A DNA stretch of 11,198 bases from contig JAKCCY010000092.1 in NCBI GenBank assembly GCA_021838765.1, positions 1 to 11,198 of the forward strand. The letters are read 5' to 3'. Of this stretch, positions 6,929-11,198 are shown one piece after another. The DNA comes from Nitrospirota bacterium. Lineage in GTDB: Bacteria; Nitrospirota_A; Leptospirillia; Leptospirillales; Leptospirillaceae. Under the pieces are notes generated by a model. It was not told where the DNA came from, did no database searches, and worked only from the letters and a program-made list of their open reading frames with translations. The position numbers and the translations under genes were made by a program. How positions within the stretch are numbered: the stretch's first letter is position 1; each line of letters begins with the position of its first letter.

Positions 6929-7417
6929 CTATGAGGGACAGATACAACCTCCGTCGTTCAGACTTTTTCGGCAGACCTCACACAATCCGAGGCAATCTTC
7001 TCTGCATAGCGGGTATTCCGGCAGACTGACCAGGATCAACTCACGAATCCATGGAAAAAGATCGATCCACCCATCATTCTCATACTGCTCGTTTTCCGGA
7101 TAGGTTGGACCACCTTTTTTTCTATGGATAAAAAGGCTCCGCTCGGTCAATTCTCCCGACACGGGAAAGATCGCAAGGCAACGGACACACTCAATGTTGA
7201 CCTTGTAGCGAATCTCCGCCCTGACTAGAACATCCGTTCCTTGTCTAAAAAGGCCTGCGGAGAAAAACACTTCGGATCCGGAAAACTCTTCGCCCCAGAG
7301 CTTCGACGCAAGGATTTCACCCGATAGGGTTAGCTCTCCACCTTTACGCTCATCAGGAATTTGGTCAAGATGTGCCCGGTAAAGAGGAACATCGGATTCT
7401 ATCGGCCGATCAGACAT
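6929..7417 (-). CDS. yceD: YceD/DUF177 family protein, rRNA accumulation factor
   Basis: Member of the YceD (DUF177) family, linked in Escherichia coli and plants to accumulation of 23S rRNA, and nearly always encoded beside rpmF. The 162 residues show the family's cysteine layout: CVRC (77-80) in the middle and a C-terminal cluster with Cys138, Cys142, Cys146, Cys149, Cys158 and Cys160 (DCLGLCEVC, then GGCIC), which looks metal-binding. The ATG at 7417 has AGAAGG 8 nt upstream. It lies 68 nt after proS and is followed by the 181-nt leader before rpmF, a wider gap than usual for this pair. Family membership is firm; the molecular role is known only from homologues. Confidence 0.9.
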   Translation of the reverse strand: MSDRPIESDVPLYRAHLDQIPDERKGGELTLSGEILASKLWGEEFSGSEVFFSAGLFRQGTDVLVRAEIRYKVNIECVRCLAIFPVSGELTERSLFIHRKKGGPTYPENEQYENDGWIDLFPWIRELILVSLPEYPLCREDCLGLCEVCRKSLNDGGCICPS

Positions 7418-7485
7418 GTGTCAAGCCTTCTTTTCTGAATGGTCAAAGGTTGGACATTTGCAATGTGTTTCAAAAGATCCCGTCT

Positions 7486-8748
7486 TCAGCCGGCAAGGGT
7501 TTTCAAAATCTCTGAAATCCGGGTAGGGACATCCGCAAAGCCAAGGATTTCACGCTCTCCTGTTTTGCGCACCTTGATCTCCACTTTCCCGGCAGCCAGA
7601 TTCTTCTCTCCGCAAATCACCTGCACCGGAAATCCCTTTAGGTCCGCATCACCAAATTTCACCCCTGCACGAAGATCCCTGTCATCAATATAGACCTCGT
7701 CCGGAAATCGGCTTTCGAGATCTTCGATCATCGAGATCACCGACGGATTCTCGCTCGCCACCGGGCCCAGAGGAAGGACTGATATCTGAAAAGGGGCCAT
7801 GGAAACGGGCCAGATGATTCCTTTTTCATCATGGGATTGCTCGATAGCACACGCCAGAAGACGTGACATTCCGATTCCATAACATCCCATGACGAAGGGC
7901 TTTTCCTGCCCATCCTGGTCCGAAAAAAGGCCGTTCATGGGCAAACTGTATTTGTGACCAAGGTAGAAGACGTGGCCAACTTCAATAGCCGTTACCCGGG
8001 AAACATCAGCCTGACAAACAGGGCAGGTGGTGATTCCTTCCGCTTTTTCAATGTTGGCGGCCCAGTCACAGCTGGAACAGGAAATAACGGTATCTTCACC
8101 TGACGGAGCCATGATCATGAACTCATGGGAGAGATTGCCTCCTATCAGACCGGAGTCGGCTTCGACCATTCGGGCACGAAGACCAAGTTTGCGGAAAATT
8201 TCCTTGTAGGCCTCCTGCATTTTTTGGTAAATGGCCTTCGCATCTTCTTCGCTTGTTGAAAAGGAATAGGCATCCTTCATGATAAATTCCCGACCACGCA
8301 AAAGGCCAAAGCGAGGGCGGATCTCATCCCTGAATTTTGTCTGGATCTGATAGACAAGAACAGGAAGTTGACGATAGGAGCCCACTAGCCCTCCAATCAG
8401 GCTGGTGACAACCTCCTCATGTGTCGGACCCAGGGCAAAAGAGCGTTCATGGCGATCCGAAAGGCGAAAAAGCTCTTTTCCATACTTTTCCCAACGACCT
8501 GTTGACTCCCAGAGATCGGCAGGCTGCAGAGATGGCATCAGGATCTCAAGCCCCCCTGCCCGGTTCATCTCCTTCCTGACAATGGACTCGATCTTTCGAA
8601 GGACTCGCACAGCCGAAGGCAGGTATGTATAGATTCCCCCCGCCAGCTTGTGAATGAAGCCCGCACGAAGCATCAGCTTGTGACTTGCGACCTCTGCATC
8701 CGACGGGTCTTCATGCAACGTCAAAAAAGGATCCGAGAGGGATCTCAA
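7486..8748 (-). CDS. proS: Prolyl-tRNA synthetase, short form lacking the editing (INS) domain
   Basis: Charges tRNA-Pro with proline in the cytoplasm. At 420 residues it is far shorter than the roughly 570 of the common bacterial form. Class II motifs are intact: GPTHEEVVTSLI (107-118), motif 2 with FRDEIRPRFGLLRGREF (139-155), motif 3 with MGCYGIGMSRLL (287-298), then the anticodon-binding domain (about 320-420). The insertion that normally sits between motifs 2 and 3 and removes mischarged alanine is absent: DWAANIEKAEG (228-238) is followed within a few residues by EVGHVFYLGHKYS (256-268). Two C-x-x-C pairs, Cys224/Cys227 and Cys242/Cys245, flank the deletion point and may bind zinc. The start is TTG at 8748, overlapping the ispG stop as TTGA, with GGGAGG 6 nt before it; the N-terminus then matches the family (DAEVASHKLMLRAG). 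Confidence 0.96.
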   Translation of the reverse strand: MRSLSDPFLTLHEDPSDAEVASHKLMLRAGFIHKLAGGIYTYLPSAVRVLRKIESIVRKEMNRAGGLEILMPSLQPADLWESTGRWEKYGKELFRLSDRHERSFALGPTHEEVVTSLIGGLVGSYRQLPVLVYQIQTKFRDEIRPRFGLLRGREFIMKDAYSFSTSEEDAKAIYQKMQEAYKEIFRKLGLRARMVEADSGLIGGNLSHEFMIMAPSGEDTVISCSSCDWAANIEKAEGITTCPVCQADVSRVTAIEVGHVFYLGHKYSLPMNGLFSDQDGQEKPFVMGCYGIGMSRLLACAIEQSHDEKGIIWPVSMAPFQISVLPLGPVASENPSVISMIEDLESRFPDEVYIDDRDLRAGVKFGDADLKGFPVQVICGEKNLAAGKVEIKVRKTGEREILGFADVPTRISEILKTLAG

Positions 8749-9890
8749 CGGGCCCCTCCCATGGCAGGATGCATTGGCAAACCGTTTTTCAGCGGATTCG
8801 CATTGGGATCGATACCCTCTTTCCGCATCTTCTCGACCCTTTCTTCGACCTTGGCAATAATAAACTCCTCGATCTCGACGTCCTTGATTTTCTTGACGAC
8901 CTCTCCATTTTCAAAATAGATGCCCACTCCCTGCCCACCGGCGATTCCGAGATCCGCTTCCTTCCCTTCGCCGATACCGTTGACCACACAGCCAAGGATG
9001 GAGACATCCATCGTTTCCGAAATATGAGCCAATCTCTCCTCAACACGCTGGGCAATCCCGACTACATCGATTTCAAGGCGGCCGCAGGTTGGACAGGCAA
9101 TGATATTGACTCCTCTGGAACGGAGACCAAGTGATTTGAGAATCCCCCAGGCGACTTTGACCTCTTCAGCAGGATCGGCCGCAAGAGAGACCCTGATGGT
9201 ATCGCCAATGCCGTTCGCAAGAAGGTATCCCAGTCCGACAGATGACTTGACCGTCCCCGAAAGCAGGGGGCCCGCCTCTGACACACCGATATGAAGAGGA
9301 TAATCACAGCGCTCTGACATCAGGGTATACGCATCAATGGTATCGGGAACATTCGACGCTTTCAGGGAAATCTTGATATCGTGAAAGTTTTCCTTTTCCA
9401 GCAAATGGACATGTCCAAGAGCCGACTCAACCATGGCCTCTGGTGTTGGATGACCGTATCGTTCAAGGAGATCATTCTCGAGACTTCCGGCGTTGACTCC
9501 GATTCGGATGGGGATTCCCCGGTCACGGCATCTGTCAACAATGGCACGGACCTTGTTCTGATTGCCGATGTTTCCAGGGTTGATCCGGACGGCATCAATC
9601 GCTCCGTCGAGAACCTTGAGCGCAAGGTGATAGTCAAAATGAATATCGGCAACGATCGGAATCGGGGACCTGAGACGAATCTTGCCGACCGCCTCGGCAG
9701 CCTCCATGTCGACGACAGCAAGGCGGATAATTTCACATCCGACCGTGGCCAGGGATTCGATTTGGGAAACGGTGGCCTCGATGTCTCTCGTATCGGTCGT
9801 TGTCATGGACTGGATTGCGACCGGTGCACCATCCCCGATCGGAACGGAACCAACATTGATCCTGCGTGTTTTTTTACGATTGATTTTCAT
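8745..9890 (-). CDS. ispG: 4-hydroxy-3-methylbut-2-en-1-yl diphosphate synthase (IspG/GcpE)
   Basis: Iron-sulfur enzyme of the MEP isoprenoid pathway; it reductively opens the ring of MEcPP to give HMBPP. The 381 residues start with a TIM-barrel domain (RINVGSVPIGDGAPVAIQSM at 10-29, VRINPGNIG at 101-109). The 4Fe-4S ligands are in the C-terminal domain: Cys266 and Cys269 in IIACPTCGR, Cys301 in ILGCVVNGIGEG, and Glu308 as the fourth ligand. The compact bacterial form is present, without the large middle insertion of plants. The ATG at 9890 has AAGGA 7 nt upstream; an in-frame TTG at 9932 would add 14 lysine-rich residues not typical of the family. The gene lies 60 nt after rseP, and its stop overlaps the proS start. 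Confidence 0.97.
   Translation of the reverse strand: MKINRKKTRRINVGSVPIGDGAPVAIQSMTTTDTRDIEATVSQIESLATVGCEIIRLAVVDMEAAEAVGKIRLRSPIPIVADIHFDYHLALKVLDGAIDAVRINPGNIGNQNKVRAIVDRCRDRGIPIRIGVNAGSLENDLLERYGHPTPEAMVESALGHVHLLEKENFHDIKISLKASNVPDTIDAYTLMSERCDYPLHIGVSEAGPLLSGTVKSSVGLGYLLANGIGDTIRVSLAADPAEEVKVAWGILKSLGLRSRGVNIIACPTCGRLEIDVVGIAQRVEERLAHISETMDVSILGCVVNGIGEGKEADLGIAGGQGVGIYFENGEVVKKIKDVEIEEFIIAKVEERVEKMRKEGIDPNANPLKNGLPMHPAMGGAR
8755..8760 (-). promoter_or_regulatory. Ribosome binding site deciding the proS TTG start
   Basis: GGGAGG on the minus strand, within the end of ispG and 6 nt before TTG at 8748. Ideal spacing supports use of the non-ATG start. Confidence 0.8.
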
Positions 9891-9897
9891 ATTTTCG

Positions 9898-9902
9898 TCC
9901 TT
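9898..9902 (-). promoter_or_regulatory. Ribosome binding site supporting the ispG ATG start
   Basis: AAGGA on the minus strand, 7 nt before ATG at 9890, favours this start over TTG at 9932. Confidence 0.6.
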
Positions 9903-9950
9903 TTTCTTCCAATTAAGTTTCAGAACATTCAAACCGGAAAGCGGCTCATA

Positions 9951-11015
9951 TCAATGGGAACCAAAAACCCTCATCAAGTCATTGTAAAAAGCAAAAACCA
10001 TGATCGAAAGCAAAAGAACAAAACCCACCTGCATCGATATCTCCCTAACCCTGACTGACAGGGGCCTCCGGAGAAGTCCCTCCGCAGCCAGAAAAAGGAT
10101 ATGCCCGCCATCAAGAACGGGAACAGGAACCAGGTTCATCACACCAAGAGTTACACTGATGAACCCCATAAAAACCAGAAGGTTCACAATGCCGGACTGG
10201 GCCGCTCTGGCAGACATCTGGGCGATCAGGATCGGCCCCCCCAGATTTTTTGAAGAAATCTCCCCTGTTACAATCTTCCCGAGTGAAATAACGGTGATCT
10301 TGGTGACATGGACGGTCTTGAGAAAACCTCGCCCCAACCCGGCGAACAAACCATATCGCAAAGTTGTTGTCTCACCCCCCGGAGCCACACCGATCTTTCC
10401 CTGAGGAACGCGTTGCCCGTATATGTTCTGACCCATCATGCTTTCAGGAGACAGAGAAATGGAAAGGTCCTTCCCATTTCTCCCGACAACGAGAGTGATG
10501 GGCTTTCCGATACGGTTTTCCACAAGTCCTCGAAGGTCGTCCCATGTGGAGAGCGAATGGCCATCTACTGACAGGATCCGGTCTCCGGGAAGGAGTCCGA
10601 CCTTTGCTGCCGGTGAACCGGCCATGACCTTCCCCACAACCGGCAAAAGGGCAGGAATTCCCGCCCAGAACACCACGGTGAACAGAAAAAAAGCGAGAAT
10701 GAAGTTGGCAACCGGGCCGGCCGCGGCGATCGAGATCCGTTTCCAGACCGGAAGAGCTCCAAACGATCGGGCCTGGTCTTCCGGGCTTACGGACTCGGGA
10801 TCCGTTTCCCCGAGCATCTTTACGTATCCGCCGAGTGGAATCCATGCAAGCCTGTATTCAGTTTCTCCAACGGTTTTGGAAAAAATCTTTGGGCCAAAAC
10901 CGATGGAGAACTTTTCAATCTTGACTCCAAAACGCTTGGCCACCAGAAAGTGCCCCGACTCGTGGATGACGATCAGGACACCCACGACCAGGATAAAAGA
11001 CAGGAGAGCTTCCAT
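9951..11015 (-). CDS. rseP: Site-2 intramembrane zinc metalloprotease RseP
   Basis: Membrane-embedded protease that cuts substrates inside the bilayer, classically anti-sigma factors in envelope stress signalling and leftover signal peptides. The 354 residues have the zinc motif HESGH (His18, Glu19, His22) in the first membrane segment, GGYVKMLGE (62-70), a second membrane segment around 97-122, one PDZ domain (about 124-205, with VMAGSPAAKVGLLPGD), a third segment near 275-297 and the third zinc ligand Asp302 in VPVLDGGH (298-305), then a last segment at 328-345. A single PDZ domain gives a shorter protein than the two-PDZ form of Escherichia coli (about 450). The ATG at 11015 directly follows the upstream stop (TAA-ATG), with AGGAGG 6 nt before it. 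No anti-sigma factor is present in the window, so the substrate is unknown. Confidence 0.96.
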   Translation of the reverse strand: MEALLSFILVVGVLIVIHESGHFLVAKRFGVKIEKFSIGFGPKIFSKTVGETEYRLAWIPLGGYVKMLGETDPESVSPEDQARSFGALPVWKRISIAAAGPVANFILAFFLFTVVFWAGIPALLPVVGKVMAGSPAAKVGLLPGDRILSVDGHSLSTWDDLRGLVENRIGKPITLVVGRNGKDLSISLSPESMMGQNIYGQRVPQGKIGVAPGGETTTLRYGLFAGLGRGFLKTVHVTKITVISLGKIVTGEISSKNLGGPILIAQMSARAAQSGIVNLLVFMGFISVTLGVMNLVPVPVLDGGHILFLAAEGLLRRPLSVRVREISMQVGFVLLLSIMVFAFYNDLMRVFGSH

Positions 11016-11198
11016 TTAATTCCTCCTGGCGCCACCTGGAACAGGTGCCGCCATCTGGCCATTATGATTGGGATTGCCCGGAATCTCTTCCGTTCCGGCA
11101 TATTTCTCAGCAAGTTCCTGTGCTTTGTTACGGGCAGCTTTCCCTGATTTTCGTATCTCATCAAGGGTTCGAGCCTCAAAAACCGGGGCCTGCTCAAG
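11016..11198 (-). CDS. dxr: Probable 1-deoxy-D-xylulose 5-phosphate reductoisomerase, C-terminal fragment
   Basis: The last 60 codons of a gene that enters from the right edge and stops with TAA at 11018-11016. Dxr makes MEP, the committed step of the pathway that IspG serves. The visible stretch EARTLDEIRKSGKAARNKAQ resembles the C-terminal helix of Dxr, where a 'leD-I...AR..A' pattern is usual. The identification also leans on position, since dxr directly precedes rseP in many bacteria. The catalytic domains are outside the window. After residue 36 (counting from the edge) comes a tail of about 24 residues rich in Pro, Asn and Gly (GNPNHNGQ, APVPGGARR), which is longer than the usual Dxr end. 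It could instead be the end of another protein; the call is moderate. Confidence 0.6.
   Translation of the reverse strand, partial: LEQAPVFEARTLDEIRKSGKAARNKAQELAEKYAGTEEIPGNPNHNGQMAAPVPGGARRN
11022..11027 (-). promoter_or_regulatory. Ribosome binding site of rseP
   Basis: AGGAGG on the minus strand, 6 nt before the rseP ATG and lying inside the last codons of the preceding gene, which ends TAA directly before that ATG. Confidence 0.8.

Noticed and set aside
7454..7466. Inverted repeat ACATT-TGC-AATGT between proS and yceD
   Set aside because: Only five pairs with a three-base loop and no T run; too short to call an operator or terminator, and the 68-nt gap shows no clear promoter.
9891..9950. 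Possible promoter in the rseP-ispG gap (TTGAAT near 9932)
   Set aside because: No acceptable -10 hexamer at 16-18 nt spacing; the A-rich stretch is better explained as the region around the ispG ribosome binding site.
9381..10058. A 225-codon open frame on the plus strand spanning ispG and the end of rseP
   Set aside because: Antisense to two intact conserved genes and crosses their intergenic region; no family motifs or credible ribosome site.
10438..11019. A 193-codon open frame on the plus strand opposite rseP
   Set aside because: Arg/Ser/Pro-rich shadow frame opposite a strongly conserved gene.
1..11198. Mobile elements, CRISPR arrays, tRNA/rRNA genes, toxin-antitoxin or defence systems
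   Set aside because: No direct repeat arrays, transposase motifs, terminal inverted repeats or RNA gene patterns were seen; the window is filled with intact core genes.

Overview
This window is almost entirely one long minus-strand block of housekeeping genes, read from position 11198 down to 551, with a single plus-strand gene at the left edge (30-509). All genes inside the window look intact; only the gene at the right edge is cut by the window end. Nothing seen suggests mobile elements, CRISPR, tRNA or rRNA, or horizontal transfer. It is a core-genome region, and I found no dedicated novel system. The most interesting items are a prolyl-tRNA synthetase without its editing domain and some RNA-structure candidates between genes.

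Organism: the gene order dxr-rseP-ispG-proS joined to yceD-rpmF-plsX-fabH-fabD-fabG-acpP-fabF-rnc indicates a bacterium using the MEP isoprenoid pathway and type II fatty acid synthesis. Moderate GC content, frequent TTG/GTG starts and strong GGAGG-type ribosome binding sites are visible. My best guess is a deep-branching Gram-negative such as a Leptospirillum-like Nitrospirota. That guess rests on gene order and general resemblance, not on a search, and confidence is low.

Layout in the direction of transcription (high to low coordinates): 11198-11016 is the C-terminus of a probable Dxr; 11015-9951 RseP (site-2 protease); 9890-8745 IspG; 8748-7486 a short ProRS; 7417-6929 YceD/DUF177; then a 181-nt gene-free leader (6928-6748); 6747-6565 ribosomal protein L32; 6552-5566 PlsX; 5566-4541 FabH; 4544-3633 FabD; 3636-2887 FabG; a 100-nt gap with RNA hairpins; 2786-2556 acyl carrier protein; 2556-1306 FabF; 1276-551 RNase III. 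A GNAT acetyltransferase (30-509, plus strand) converges on rnc.

How they work together: Dxr and IspG are steps of the MEP pathway to isoprenoid precursors. PlsX, FabH, FabD, FabG, AcpP and FabF load, start and elongate acyl chains and pass them to phospholipid synthesis. YceD, L32, RNase III and ProRS tie envelope-lipid supply to ribosome and translation capacity. Stop and start codons overlap at ispG/proS, plsX/fabH, fabH/fabD, fabD/fabG and acpP/fabF and abut at dxr/rseP, which points to cotranscription with translational coupling. The two larger gaps (181 nt before rpmF, 100 nt before acpP) are the natural places for internal regulation.
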